Assembly (NCBI RefSeq): GCF_029537375.1
Contig: NZ_CP120679.1
Location: 4,197,501 to 4,261,500 of the forward strand
Source: Bacillus sp. HSf4
Lineage (GTDB): Bacteria; Bacillota; Bacilli; Bacillales; Bacillaceae
Direction of reading: 5' to 3'
DNA length: 64,000 nt
Position 1 is the stretch's first letter. The number at the start of each line of letters is the position of its first letter. Position numbers and translations under genes: made by a program. Shown piece after piece: positions 8,389-18,264 of the stretch. Under the pieces are notes generated by a model, which was not told the origin of the DNA, made no database searches, and worked only from the letters and a program-made list of their open reading frames with translations.

Positions 8389-9486
8389 CTAATAATCTAT
8401 CAAGTAAGCAGTCGGGTGTTTTTTGTCCTGCAAATCAATCAGCATATCAATATATCCCGAGCCATACCAGATGAAATCATATGAAAATTGGATAGCCACA
8501 AAATTTTTATTAAAATATTTAATTTCAGCTGAATTGACTTTTTTCACTTTCAAACCTGCTCCGTCAAAAGCCTTTTCAAAATCCAAATTAAATTGCACTT
8601 CATCCTTATGATTTCTTTTTAGATAATTTTCCACAGTTTGAATGCGCTGGACACCTTCAGATATGATATCCTTGTCTTCAGCCCCGTTGAGATATACATA
8701 TTTGCCGTCTTCGCTTAAATAATCATCGTCACTGATTTTTCTGACTAGGTTTGTCTTTTTTTCAAAAATGTATTTGTCAAATAAGTGCAGATAGGATCCA
8801 TCCTCCGTCACCTTTGGAAAAACAGACAGGTAATCATTTAGTTTTCCTGACTCGATTGTTGCGGGCAATTCATCTTTATTGACAATCTGGTATTTTAAAA
8901 GATTTTGTTTTAAAAATATATAATATGTCTTCGTATCTCCATCGCCTGTATAATCCTCTACTCCGATCAGCATGTTTTTTTTATCAATAGCATAAAGATA
9001 GAGATAAATATCTTCAGAATCAGCTGTTGCCTTTATGGGCAGTTTTATCTTCTTTTCACCTAATTCCGTTTTCACTTGCAGCATATTTTTATGATCCAAC
9101 CGCAATTCAGGCAGCTGACGTTCTATTATATAGCTAAGGGGGCCTTTGGCATCCAAAAACTTGCTATTGTTTATGTGGTGAGAGTAAAACATTTGATCAG
9201 GTGAAAAAATTGACGCATATGAATCCTGAAGCTCTTTATCTGTATATTGATAATAACGAAGACCACCCTTATCACCGCGCATAATCGTATACTTATGATT
9301 TTCATGCCTTAACGTCGCATCGCCCGCTAATCCACTTTCAATTCGTATATACTCTTTAAATGCCGGACTGTCTTCTTTTGGATATCCTTTTTGATATGTG
9401 AATGCATCATCGTCTTTTCCACAGTTGGTGATCGCCAACAAACATATTGTGAAAATACCTAAGTATATAAACCATCTTTTTTTCAT
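8389..9486 (-). CDS. Putative lipoprotein, paralogue of the upstream gene
   Basis: 365 residues. The N-terminus MKKRWFIYLGIFTICLLAIT followed by NCGKDDD is a type II signal peptide with an imperfect lipobox (Asn at -1), so membrane anchoring through Cys22 is likely but not certain. The rest is a hydrophilic, beta-rich secreted domain without a family I recognise. It aligns by eye along its length with the protein at 9596-10714, sharing for example YTIMRGD..GLRYYQYT, SGKLNDYLSVF, KVTEDGSYL and LSEDGKYVY. The pair is therefore a tandem duplication. Beside a DUF4176 remnant, an immunity or surface role is possible but unproven. Confidence 0.7.
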   Translation of the reverse strand: MKKRWFIYLGIFTICLLAITNCGKDDDAFTYQKGYPKEDSPAFKEYIRIESGLAGDATLRHENHKYTIMRGDKGGLRYYQYTDKELQDSYASIFSPDQMFYSHHINNSKFLDAKGPLSYIIERQLPELRLDHKNMLQVKTELGEKKIKLPIKATADSEDIYLYLYAIDKKNMLIGVEDYTGDGDTKTYYIFLKQNLLKYQIVNKDELPATIESGKLNDYLSVFPKVTEDGSYLHLFDKYIFEKKTNLVRKISDDDYLSEDGKYVYLNGAEDKDIISEGVQRIQTVENYLKRNHKDEVQFNLDFEKAFDGAGLKVKKVNSAEIKYFNKNFVAIQFSYDFIWYGSGYIDMLIDLQDKKHPTAYLIDY

Positions 9487-9595
9487 TGAAATATTTCTAT
9501 CCTTTATGTTCCTATTTATTTAACTTCCAAAAAATTCTATATGATTATCCCAGCTTTGTGACCTGTGTCAAATGAATAAAAACTCTTCAGTCCCT

Positions 9596-10714
9596 CTATG
9601 ATTCAATTCCTAAATCAACTAAGTAAGCAGTTGGCTGTTTTTTGTTTTTTTGTAAGTCAATCAGTACATTAACAGAGCCTGCTGTGCCAATTGTCTTCCC
9701 ATGATAGGAAATATACAAAACTACATAATCTTTATTAAAATAATGAATATTGGCTATCCTTGCATCGCCCGCGTTAAAATCCATCTCTTTTGCAATTTGT
9801 TTGAAGTCAATCTTAAATTGAGCTTCATATTTTTCATTTCCTTTTAAATAGTTGTCCACTGTTTGTATCTGTTGAACACCATCGGAAATTACAAAGTTTT
9901 CTTCTTCTTTTGCTCCGTTAATATAGACATACTTACCATCTTCGCTTAGAATATCAGTGTCTTTGATTTTTCTGACTTTGTTCGTCTTTTTTTCGAAAAT
10001 ATAGTTGTCGAATAACTTAAGATATGATCCATCCTCTGTTACTTTTTGAAATACTGAAAGGTAATCATTTAACTTTCCAGACTCAACTGTTGTATGTAAT
10101 GCTTCTTCTTTCACTAGCTGATGTTTTGAAAGATCTTGTTTTAAAAACAAATAATATGTTTGTCCGTCTCCCTTTTTTCCATTTACCACCACTTTTATCT
10201 GCATGTTGTCTTCGCTAACAGCTTCAAGAGCCAGAATTACTTTCTTGCCTCTGGCTGATGGTAACTCATACTTTTTTTCTCCGAATTTTGTTTTCACCTT
10301 GAGAACATTCTTTTTATCTAAAGTCATTTCCGGCAGATGATGTTCTATTTTATTGCGAATAAGCTTTTCTTTCGTTAGAAAGTTAGTTGTTTGTAAATCA
10401 TACAGTTTTGCTCCGGGATATTTTTCAGAAAATAAAGGATTGTAAAAGTCCTCAAGCTCTTTACTCGTATATTGATAATAGCGTAGTCCATCTACATCAC
10501 TGCGCATAATCGTATAAGTATGATTTTGATAATTCAATGTCGCATCACTCACTAAATCAAGTTCATGTCTCATAAATTCTTTAAATGCAGGGCTGTTTTC
10601 TTTTGGTAAGCCTTTTTTATAGACGACTTCTTGATAATCATCTTTTCCGCATCCGGTGATCACAACTAAAAGCACTATTAATACACTTAAACTTAAAAGT
10701 CTATATTTCATCAT
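9596..10714 (-). CDS. Putative lipoprotein, tandem paralogue
   Basis: 372 residues starting MMKYRLLSLSVLIVLLVVIT followed by GCGKDD; the lipobox VITGC is good. The start at 10714 is preferred over 10750 because AGGAG lies 8 bp upstream. The secreted part parallels the downstream copy, with KGLPKENSPAFKEF at the N-terminus and conserved mid-protein blocks, ending PTAYLVDLGIES. Only about 10 bp separate it from the frameshifted DUF4176 gene, so they were probably co-transcribed. Function unknown. Confidence 0.72.
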   Translation of the reverse strand: MMKYRLLSLSVLIVLLVVITGCGKDDYQEVVYKKGLPKENSPAFKEFMRHELDLVSDATLNYQNHTYTIMRSDVDGLRYYQYTSKELEDFYNPLFSEKYPGAKLYDLQTTNFLTKEKLIRNKIEHHLPEMTLDKKNVLKVKTKFGEKKYELPSARGKKVILALEAVSEDNMQIKVVVNGKKGDGQTYYLFLKQDLSKHQLVKEEALHTTVESGKLNDYLSVFQKVTEDGSYLKLFDNYIFEKKTNKVRKIKDTDILSEDGKYVYINGAKEEENFVISDGVQQIQTVDNYLKGNEKYEAQFKIDFKQIAKEMDFNAGDARIANIHYFNKDYVVLYISYHGKTIGTAGSVNVLIDLQKNKKQPTAYLVDLGIES

Positions 10715-10724
10715 TGAACTGCTC

Positions 10725-11247
10725 CTATTCCGCTTCTTTTTTGTTAACATCTTGTATCAAATCCACAAAATCAGAATCTTCAGCTTCATAAAGATGTTTA
10801 AGGCCAGACTCCTCTATTTCAAACTGAGGCTTATTATCAATGAGATCATCCAGTATTTCTCCATTCTGACTCTCTACCGAAACGATATCATCACTATATT
10901 TAGTGTAAGGGCCTGCTCCTGCCGCAGCGGTAATATCCATTTTCTGAAGCTTTTCATAGACTTCAGGATTGGCGGATTTTAAATGATTAATGTCTTCAGT
11001 CATCGCCTCACTGTCCATATCTGTGTAAGCATTGCTGTAATCTTTTCCATTATCATTGTTTCTGTTCTCTTCATTAAAATCTAAATAGTCACTCGTGTCC
11101 GTAGTTTGGATAGTCGACAGCTGCATAATCTCTGATGACATGGTTCGTCTCAGAAAACATTTGCCGTCCAATGACAAGCACACGTCTTGAATCATTATGT
11201 AAGCCGACAACACTGCCGACAGGAAGATAGTTCTTTTTTAACAGCAT
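10725..11247 (-). pseudogene. DUF4176-like gene split by a frameshift
   Basis: An ATG at 11247 opens a 52-residue frame, MLLKKNYLPVGSVVGLHNDS and onward, with RRVLVIGRQM and DYAAVDYP. This matches the start of DUF4176 proteins, which are linked to type VII secretion/LXG toxin loci. It hits TGA at 11089. The sequence that should follow (SDYLDFNEEN ... YTDMDSEAMTEDINHLKS) continues in another frame to 10725. A single-base change near 11089-11100 would restore one protein of about 173 residues. A genuine start for the second frame alone is not visible. Acid-rich C-terminal tail of unknown role. Confidence 0.55.
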
Positions 11248-11253
11248 AATTCA

Positions 11254-11733
11254 TTATCCCTCTTTTTCTCTGAAATTGGACGTATATACAAGTTGTAAAA
11301 ACATAGGAAAATCATAGCAAAAAAGTTTCATTTCATTCAACAAACTAAAGTACCGTGAAATTATACCCAGAGACTTTTGATTTAATGTTTGCTCTTTGCA
11401 AAGGGTTTGTCGGTGTCATTAGTATGTTGTTTGTCACTGGAGAGATTCATCAACCTTACGGGGACAAAAAACCACCATATAGGCTGCTTTGGATTTCGAA
11501 AAAGATATAAAGCGCAATCAACTTAAGATTTACCTTTGATCAAGTTGAAGAAGTAATCTCCATTTTCGCCACCTTACAGATTCAACTTCCACTTTTCGTC
11601 TTTTGTTCTGGAGCGTCACTTCTATCATTTTTCCCGCTTGAAAGCCGGCTTTCAAAGACTAAGAAACAAGCGCCCTGCCCCTTCCCTAGACATGATTTCA
11701 TATGAAAAATTATTGTGAAAATATATTTTTAGC
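11254..11733. other. Intergenic stretch without an intact gene
   Basis: About 480 bp separates the DUF4176 remnant from the nupG promoter. Short frames exist: 11530-11628 (-), starting MIEVTLQNKRRKVEVESVRW, and 11385-11510 (+). Neither has a convincing RBS. The former could be a relic of a small gene of the same toxin-associated locus. No repeats or RNA structures were recognised. Confidence 0.3.
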
Positions 11734-11762
11734 TTGAATTTTAAACAATCTCGAGATAAAAT
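11734..11762 (+). promoter_or_regulatory. SigA promoter of the nupG riboswitch transcript
   Basis: TTGAAT (11734-11739), a 17-bp spacer, then TAAAAT (11757-11762). The aptamer begins some 20 bp later. Confidence 0.7.
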
Positions 11763-11784
11763 ACAGTCAAAATAATAGAAGCTC

Positions 11785-11861
11785 ACTTCTTGTATATAAT
11801 CAGTAATAGGGTCTGATTGTTTCTACCTGGCAACCGTAAATCGCCAGACTACAAGGAAGTT
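11785..11861 (+). promoter_or_regulatory. Purine (guanine-type) riboswitch aptamer
   Basis: The purine aptamer core is clear: TATAATCAGTAATAGGGTCT, then GTTTCTACCTGGCAACCGTA and the closing CCAGACTACAAG, with P1 formed by ACTTCTTGTA and TACAAGGAAGT. The specificity nucleotide in GACTAC is C, which in this class selects guanine/hypoxanthine rather than adenine. A terminator and a purine-nucleoside transporter gene follow. Confidence 0.95.
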
Positions 11862-11920
11862 TGAATAGATTTGATCATGTAAAAAGTGTATTGCGCAAAC
11901 AATATATCTATTTTTCATTT

Positions 11921-11976
11921 GCTCTTATTTTTCATGCTTTCTTTATCGGAACCCATGAAAAATAAGAGCTTTTTTA
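11921..11976 (+). terminator. Guanine-riboswitch expression-platform terminator
   Basis: A perfect 16-bp stem, GCTCTTATTTTTCATG with CATGAAAAATAAGAGC (11921-11936 with 11954-11969), is followed by a T run. It lies between aptamer and start codon, so guanine binding should switch the gene off. Confidence 0.92.
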
Positions 11977-12005
11977 TTTTCAAAAAACATTCGGGAGTTG
12001 AAATC

Positions 12006-13199
12006 ATGTATTTTCTCATTAATATTTTAGGCCTGTTCATTGTCATGGCCGTCGTTTTTCTCTGTTCCCCGCAAAAGAAATCAATCAAATGGCGGCCGAT
12101 TCTTTCGCTTTTTGTCGTTGAGCTTTTGGTGACATGGTTCATGCTTGGCACGAAAGTAGGCGGATGGGTCATCAACCAGATCGCTGCTTTCTTTTCTTGG
12201 CTGATCGCCTGTGCAAGCGATGGAATCGCCTTTGCATTTCCTTCCGTTATGAGCAATGAGACCGTAGACTTTTTCTTCAGCGCTCTATTGCCGATCATCT
12301 TTGTCGTCACATTTTTTGACATTCTTGCTTATTTTGGGATTTTAACGTGGTTGATCGATAAGATCGGCTGGGTGATTTCAAAAGTGTCGCGTCTGCCCAA
12401 ATTAGAAAGCTTCTTCTCCATTCAAATGATGTTTTTGGGCAATACAGAAGCGCTCGCTGTCATTCGCCAGCAGCTGGCCGTTTTAAAGGACAACCGCCTG
12501 CTGACATTCGGCATCATGAGCATGAGCAGCATCAGCGGCTCGATCCTCGGCTCCTATTTAACTATGGTTCCCGCAACCTATGTCTTTACAGCGATCCCGT
12601 TAAACTGCTTGAACGCGCTCATTTTAGCAAGCATCTTAAATCCGGTGGATGTCAAAAAAGACGAAGACATCATTTATGTACCGCCCAAAGAAGAAAAGAA
12701 AGATTTTTTCTCAACGATTTCCAACAGCATGCTGGTCGGAATGAACATGGTGATTGTCATTCTGGCCATGGTGATCGGCTATGTTGCCCTAACGTCATGC
12801 TTAAACGGCCTTCTGGGGCTGATCATGGACGGGCTGACCATCCAAAAAATCTTTTCTTACATCTTCAGTCCGTTTGCCTTTCTGCTCGGACTGCCCGCGC
12901 ATGATACGATGTATGTCGCACAGCTGATGGGTATGAAACTCGCCACAAATGAGTTCGTCGCGATGATGGATTTGAAAACACAGTTAAAAACGATTTCGCC
13001 CCACACTGCCGCCGTTGCAACGACGTTTTTAACATCGTTTGCAAACTTCAGCACGATCGGCATGATCTATGGAACGTACAACTCCTTATTCAATGGAGAA
13101 AAGTCAGCGATCATCGGCAAAAACGTCTGGAAGCTCCTTGTCAGCGGTATGGCTGTTTCACTGCTGAGCGCGGGGATTGTCGGACTGTTTGTCTGGTAA
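12006..13199 (+). CDS. nupG: NupG-type nucleoside permease (purine nucleoside uptake)
   Basis: 397 residues starting MYFLINILGLFIVM. The ATG at 12006, with GGGAG upstream, is chosen because an earlier in-frame start (11886) lies within the terminator region. It belongs to the concentrative nucleoside transporter family (NupC/CNT): N-terminal helices, a gate domain, the FLGNTEALAVIRQQL region and the C-terminal LTSFANFSTIGMIYGT motif. The guanine riboswitch and similarity to B. subtilis YxjA/NupG indicate purine nucleosides such as guanosine and inosine. A second family member, NupC, lies at 50880-52061 in the deoxynucleoside operon. Confidence 0.92.
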   Translation: MYFLINILGLFIVMAVVFLCSPQKKSIKWRPILSLFVVELLVTWFMLGTKVGGWVINQIAAFFSWLIACASDGIAFAFPSVMSNETVDFFFSALLPIIFVVTFFDILAYFGILTWLIDKIGWVISKVSRLPKLESFFSIQMMFLGNTEALAVIRQQLAVLKDNRLLTFGIMSMSSISGSILGSYLTMVPATYVFTAIPLNCLNALILASILNPVDVKKDEDIIYVPPKEEKKDFFSTISNSMLVGMNMVIVILAMVIGYVALTSCLNGLLGLIMDGLTIQKIFSYIFSPFAFLLGLPAHDTMYVAQLMGMKLATNEFVAMMDLKTQLKTISPHTAAVATTFLTSFANFSTIGMIYGTYNSLFNGEKSAIIGKNVWKLLVSGMAVSLLSAGIVGLFVW

Positions 13200-13203
13200 A
13201 TCG

Positions 13204-13234
13204 GCTTGCCATATTAATGGCAAGCTCTTTTTTA
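13204..13234 (+). terminator. Terminator after nupG
   Basis: GCTTGCCAT (13204-13212) pairs with ATGGCAAGC (13217-13225) over an ATTA loop and is followed by TCTTTTTTT. Confidence 0.9.
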
Positions 13235-13242
13235 TTTATTTT

Positions 13243-13282
13243 GTAAAGTAAGCTTTACGTAAAGCTCACTTTACTTTATAAT
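13243..13282 (+). promoter_or_regulatory. Promoter overlapped by a 32-bp dyad (autoregulatory operator candidate)
   Basis: Two 16-bp arms, GTAAAGTAAGCTTTAC (13243-13258) and GTAAAGCTCACTTTAC (13259-13274), are inverted repeats with one mismatch. Each arm also contains a GTAAAG/CTTTAC dyad. The -35 TTTACG (13254-13259) and -10 TATAAT (13277-13282) are 17 bp apart, so the dyad covers the -35 and spacer. The next gene encodes a small Cro/CI-like repressor, which makes autoregulation likely. Confidence 0.7.
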
Positions 13283-13315
13283 GGATATGAATAACAGCGA
13301 AGGAGATTTGAATCC

Positions 13316-13513
13316 TTGAAAAACAAATTAGCTGAATTTCGAAAACAGAAGAAGTATTCACAGGATAAATTGGCCGAAATTCTTGGCGTCAGCCGGCAGA
13401 CAATTATCTCAATCGAAAAAGGGAAGTATAATCCGTCTCTTCCCCTGGCGCTTCAAATTGCCCGTACATTTCATACACAGGTGGAAAACATCTTCTTTTT
13501 AGATGATGAATAG
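13316..13513 (+). CDS. Small Cro/CI-family HTH transcriptional regulator
   Basis: 65 residues from a TTG start at 13316, with AAGGAG upstream. Nearly the whole protein is an HTH_3 domain: YSQDKLAEILGVSRQTIISI forms helices 2-3 and KYNPSLPLALQIARTF the rest, ending FFLDDE. It resembles the short regulators that pair with a small integral membrane protein in many Firmicutes, and such a gene follows 20 bp downstream. The dyad at its own promoter is the obvious target. Confidence 0.85.
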   Translation: MKNKLAEFRKQKKYSQDKLAEILGVSRQTIISIEKGKYNPSLPLALQIARTFHTQVENIFFLDDE

Positions 13514-13533
13514 ATTGGCAAGGAGGAGATTTT

Positions 13534-13908
13534 ATGGCATTGCGAAAAGCATACTATATCATTGGCGGACTGTTTGTCTTTATATTTCTTGTGAAAATGA
13601 TCTTCGGCATAGCCAGTGATTCTTTATCTTTAATCGAACTTTTCATGTGGGGCGGTCTGGCTTTTTTAAGTTTTGCAGCAGGCTACCTCTATCCGCAATT
13701 CAAACAAAAAGATGAAAGGTCACAGCACATCAGACAAAAAGGAATGCAGTATTCCATGATCGCTTTATCCGTTTACTTGCTTGTGCTCATTTTCGGAATG
13801 CAGCTCGGCTATATTACATTAGCGGGAGTTGATGTTGTTCGGATTTTGGTTTCTTTACAGGTGATTACAGTATTTTCATCATGGATTGTATTATCAAAGA
13901 AATTATAG
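13534..13908 (+). CDS. Small integral membrane protein of the HTH operon
   Basis: 124 residues with four likely TM helices (about 7-25, 33-52, 75-95, 101-120) and a short cytoplasmic hinge KQKDERSQHIRQKG between pairs. RBS AAGGAGGAG precedes the ATG. The DERxxxIRxK-type hinge is seen in DUF2178/DUF3796-like proteins encoded beside YozG-like HTH regulators. Function unknown; probably co-transcribed with the regulator. Confidence 0.7.
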   Translation: MALRKAYYIIGGLFVFIFLVKMIFGIASDSLSLIELFMWGGLAFLSFAAGYLYPQFKQKDERSQHIRQKGMQYSMIALSVYLLVLIFGMQLGYITLAGVDVVRILVSLQVITVFSSWIVLSKKL

Positions 13909-13921
13909 TGGTCAATTAAAT

Positions 13922-13945
13922 TAGCACCCTTGAGACAGGGTGCTA
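13922..13945. terminator. Convergent hairpin between the small membrane protein gene and katE
   Basis: TAGCACCCT (13922-13930) pairs with AGGGTGCTA (13937-13945). It lies between convergent genes and overlaps the katE stop codon. T runs are weak on both sides, so efficiency is uncertain. Confidence 0.55.
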
Positions 13946-16027
13946 TTTAACGGTCCGATCCCAATGGCGGTCCAGGGCGATTGCTTCAAGCAGCTCTTTC
14001 GTGAATGCATCGATTGTTTTGCCGCCGCACGCCGTGATAATGCCCGGCTCTTGAGCGGCATCTGTTCCGGCGGCTGACAATAGCAGATCGACTGCCTCAC
14101 CTGAAGCTCCGATCGTTTTATAATGTCCGAAGGCTTCACGAATAAAATCCAAAGCGGCTTTTTCCTTTTTCAACCGCTCAACGCTTTCTTGTCCGCTTGG
14201 AATATAGACGGCGTCATACAGAACCGAATCAACCGTCCGCAATGAGTGAACCGCTTCTAATTCTCGGCCGCCGGCCCCTTTGACCGCTCCTAAAGCGGTG
14301 CTGATGATGTCCGGGATGACACCCGCTTTTCTGAAGGCTTTTACCGCCCGGCTGACTTCGGACTCATCGAAACCGGCTTCGGCTATAATGGCGACCGTTC
14401 TTGTCAGCGGTGTTTTCACCGTATTTTCCTGGTTTAAGGCCGGCGACTTGAGCGTGACGTCAGAACCTTCGTCTTTTTCCGGCGGCTCAACACCTACTCC
14501 GGCGGCGATTTGCTTGGCCAAATCACCGTCGACACGGTTGAACATTTCAACGACCTGGCGGCGGACGTCTTTGCTTTTCACCTTCCCGACTTCAAAGTGA
14601 AACGCGGCAATGATATGTTCTTTTTCGACCGGGGACATGCTGTTCCAAAACAGCTTCGCCTGTGAGTAAAAGTCTTGAAAGCTGTCGCTGCGCTGGCGGA
14701 TTTTTTTGCCCTCGACTTTTTCCTGATAATGGACATATCCGCCTTCTTCCGCTGACGCGGGAGCCGGATCGTTGTTTTGCAGCGAGTTTTGATGATAGGC
14801 GACAGGCCCCTGATTGATCGTCATCCGGTGGTAGCCGTCATACTGGTTGTTATGGAACGGGCAGACCGGCCGGTTGATCGGAATTTCATGAAAGTTCGGA
14901 CCGCCTAACCGGATCAGCTGTGTATCCGTATATGAAAAGAGACGTCCCTGGAGTAGCGGATCGTTCGTAAAGTCGATTCCCGGAACGACATTGCCCGGAT
15001 GGAAGGCCGCCTGTTCCGTCTCCGCAAACACGTTGTCCTGGTTTCGATTCAGCGTCATTTTGCCGATAATTTTGACAGGAACCGCCTCTTCCGGCCAGAG
15101 CTTTGTCGGGTCGAGGATATCGAAATCAAATTTGAACTCATCTTCTTCCTCAATCATTTGCACGCCGAGCTCATACTCCACTTCATCGCCTCTTTCGATC
15201 GCTTCCCAGAGATCGCGGCGGTGATAATCGGGGTCTTTCCCGGCGATTGTCTGCGCTTCGTCCCAGACGAGCGAATGGACACCGAGGACGGGCTTCCAGT
15301 GAAATTTAACAAAACGCGCCTTGCCTTCTTCATTAACAAACCTGAACGTATGCACGCCGAAGCCTTCCATCATCCGGTAGCTGCGCGGAATCGCCCTGTC
15401 TGACATAATCCACATGATCATGTGGGCTGTTTCTTCGTTATTGGCAACAAAGTCCCAGAACGTATCGTGAGCCGTGGAAGCTTGCGGCATCTCGTGATGA
15501 GGCTCAGGTTTAAACGCGTGCACCAAATCGGGGAACTTGATGGCATCCTGAATAAAGAAAACAGGCATGTTGTTCCCGACGAGATCATAGTTCCCTTCCT
15601 CTGTGTAAAACTTTGTGGCAAACCCTCTGACATCCCGGACCGTATCACCCGATCCCCTCGAACCGGCTACAGTCGAAAACCTGACAAACACCGGTGTTTT
15701 CACCGACGGATCTTGAAGAAACTTCGCTTTCGTATACTCTGTCATCGGTTCGTAAACCTGGAAGTAGCCATGCGCGCCGAATCCCCGGGCATGGACGACG
15801 CGTTCCGGTATCCGTTCATGGTCAAAATGGGTCATTTTTTCGCGGAAATGAAAATCCTCCATCAGCGTCGGACCGCGCACGCCTGCTTTTAAGGAGTGTT
15901 CGTCTTCAGACACGCGCAATCCTTGGTTCGTCGTCATTTTTTTGCCCCGGTTGTCAGACCGGTACTGTTCAAGTTGTTGATCCTTGCTGTGTTCATTGAC
16001 TTTACGGCGGCCATCATTGTGATTCAC
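13943..16027 (-). CDS. katE: Large-subunit monofunctional haem catalase (KatE type)
   Basis: 694 residues from a GTG at 16027, with GGGAGGG upstream. The catalytic His lies in PERVVHARGFGAHGYF, the distal Asn in VGNNMPVFFIQD and the haem-ligand Tyr in RLFSYTDTQLIRLGG. The extra C-terminal domain (about 540-694, TVAIIAEAGFDESEV onward) is the flavodoxin/DJ-1-like fold of clade 2 large-subunit catalases. It breaks down hydrogen peroxide in the cytoplasm. B. subtilis KatE is a SigB general-stress protein of almost the same size, and a SigB promoter is visible 60 bp upstream here. Confidence 0.95.
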   Translation of the reverse strand: MNHNDGRRKVNEHSKDQQLEQYRSDNRGKKMTTNQGLRVSEDEHSLKAGVRGPTLMEDFHFREKMTHFDHERIPERVVHARGFGAHGYFQVYEPMTEYTKAKFLQDPSVKTPVFVRFSTVAGSRGSGDTVRDVRGFATKFYTEEGNYDLVGNNMPVFFIQDAIKFPDLVHAFKPEPHHEMPQASTAHDTFWDFVANNEETAHMIMWIMSDRAIPRSYRMMEGFGVHTFRFVNEEGKARFVKFHWKPVLGVHSLVWDEAQTIAGKDPDYHRRDLWEAIERGDEVEYELGVQMIEEEDEFKFDFDILDPTKLWPEEAVPVKIIGKMTLNRNQDNVFAETEQAAFHPGNVVPGIDFTNDPLLQGRLFSYTDTQLIRLGGPNFHEIPINRPVCPFHNNQYDGYHRMTINQGPVAYHQNSLQNNDPAPASAEEGGYVHYQEKVEGKKIRQRSDSFQDFYSQAKLFWNSMSPVEKEHIIAAFHFEVGKVKSKDVRRQVVEMFNRVDGDLAKQIAAGVGVEPPEKDEGSDVTLKSPALNQENTVKTPLTRTVAIIAEAGFDESEVSRAVKAFRKAGVIPDIISTALGAVKGAGGRELEAVHSLRTVDSVLYDAVYIPSGQESVERLKKEKAALDFIREAFGHYKTIGASGEAVDLLLSAAGTDAAQEPGIITACGGKTIDAFTKELLEAIALDRHWDRTVK

Positions 16028-16086
16028 TTGTCATCCCTCCCCATTCTTATTTCCTATGTAGTTGATCTGGATTGCTATTTTATGAT

Positions 16087-16112
16087 TTACCCTGTCTGCC
16101 AGCGAGTTAAAC
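16087..16112 (-). promoter_or_regulatory. SigB promoter of katE
   Basis: On the minus strand, -35 GTTTAA (16107-16112) and -10 GGGTAA (16087-16092) are separated by 14 bp, matching the SigB consensus GTTTaa-N12-14-GGGwAw. It lies 60 bp from the katE start. Confidence 0.8.
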
Positions 16113-16226
16113 GCAACGCTCGTTAAAGGGAATTGTCATTTTAATACATTCAAAGTTTGGACAAGAAGCGATCTGCTGATAACTTCTTGTCCTCTCCTCC
16201 CTGTGACACCTACACAAGAAAACGAA

Positions 16227-16679
16227 TTAAACCGATTTTAAAGGTACACATATTTCGCAATACGGGTTGCTCACCATATCACCCATGTATTTTTCCATCA
16301 TTGGTCTATTGTCCGGTTGAAATTCATTGTTTTGCAGAGATGAAAAAATATCAGAATATGCTTTTTGAATATCCTCTGCTGTATGTTTAACATCGTACAT
16401 CAGGTATTTTCCGCCAGAAATGTCCCCTTCAAGTACTGAATCATCGACTTGATAATCATGCGGTATCACGATACAAGCATCAAATCTACACTGATCAGGA
16501 GGTGTTGTTTCCGGGTTATCCTGTGGAATCGCAAACAGAATGGCAGACTCAAGAAGACCTTTTTTCTTAGCCCATTTTTTTAACGCCTCCATGACATCAA
16601 TATTGGCAGGACCGTAGGGACCAACTCTTCGCATATAAGCAATGCGATAGTTTGGAAGTGTTTCGATTTTGAATGTCAT
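16227..16679 (-). CDS. GyrI-like small-molecule-binding domain protein
   Basis: 150 residues starting MTFKIETLPNYRIAYMRRVG. The ATG at 16679 is supported by a GGAAAGAA box; longer in-frame starts lack one. The fold is that of stand-alone GyrI/SOUL-type domains (SbmC family), with two similar halves: IAYMRRVGPYG and DVKHTAEDI followed by a C-terminal SNPYCEICVPL. Such proteins bind hydrophobic drugs or, in E. coli, protect gyrase. It stands alone between katE and the bgl operon. The ligand is unknown. Confidence 0.75.
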   Translation of the reverse strand: MTFKIETLPNYRIAYMRRVGPYGPANIDVMEALKKWAKKKGLLESAILFAIPQDNPETTPPDQCRFDACIVIPHDYQVDDSVLEGDISGGKYLMYDVKHTAEDIQKAYSDIFSSLQNNEFQPDNRPMMEKYMGDMVSNPYCEICVPLKSV

Positions 16680-16781
16680 AGGTTCTTTCTTCCTTTCCTC
16701 ATTGTTGTTCGTTCCGTTTCGAATGTAACACGGTTTAAAAATATATACATTTATATTTTTAAAATTTTCTGTCATTTATTT

Positions 16782-16820
16782 AAAAAAGAGGATATTCAGA
16801 GATCATCTGAACATCCTCTT
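16782..16820 (-). terminator. Terminator of the licT-bgl operon
   Basis: A 15-bp stem (16786-16800 with 16806-16820, one A/C mismatch) built on AAGAGGAT/ATCCTCTT, followed on the minus strand by a T run. It lies directly after the 6-phospho-beta-glucosidase gene. Confidence 0.88.
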
Positions 16821-16827
16821 TCTTTGT

Positions 16828-18264
<1,437 letters not shown>

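Noticed and set aside
11385..11510. 41-codon plus-strand frame in the gap before nupG
   Set aside because: No RBS and no recognisable product; length is within chance expectation.
14999..15403. Long plus-strand frames opposite katE, aceA, aceB and the GH1 genes
   Set aside because: Shadow frames from codon bias of real genes; no RBS or independent features.
16159..16202. GGACAAGAAG/CTTCTTGTCC inverted repeat after the GyrI-like gene
   Set aside because: 24-nt loop and no T run on either strand; not convincing as a terminator.
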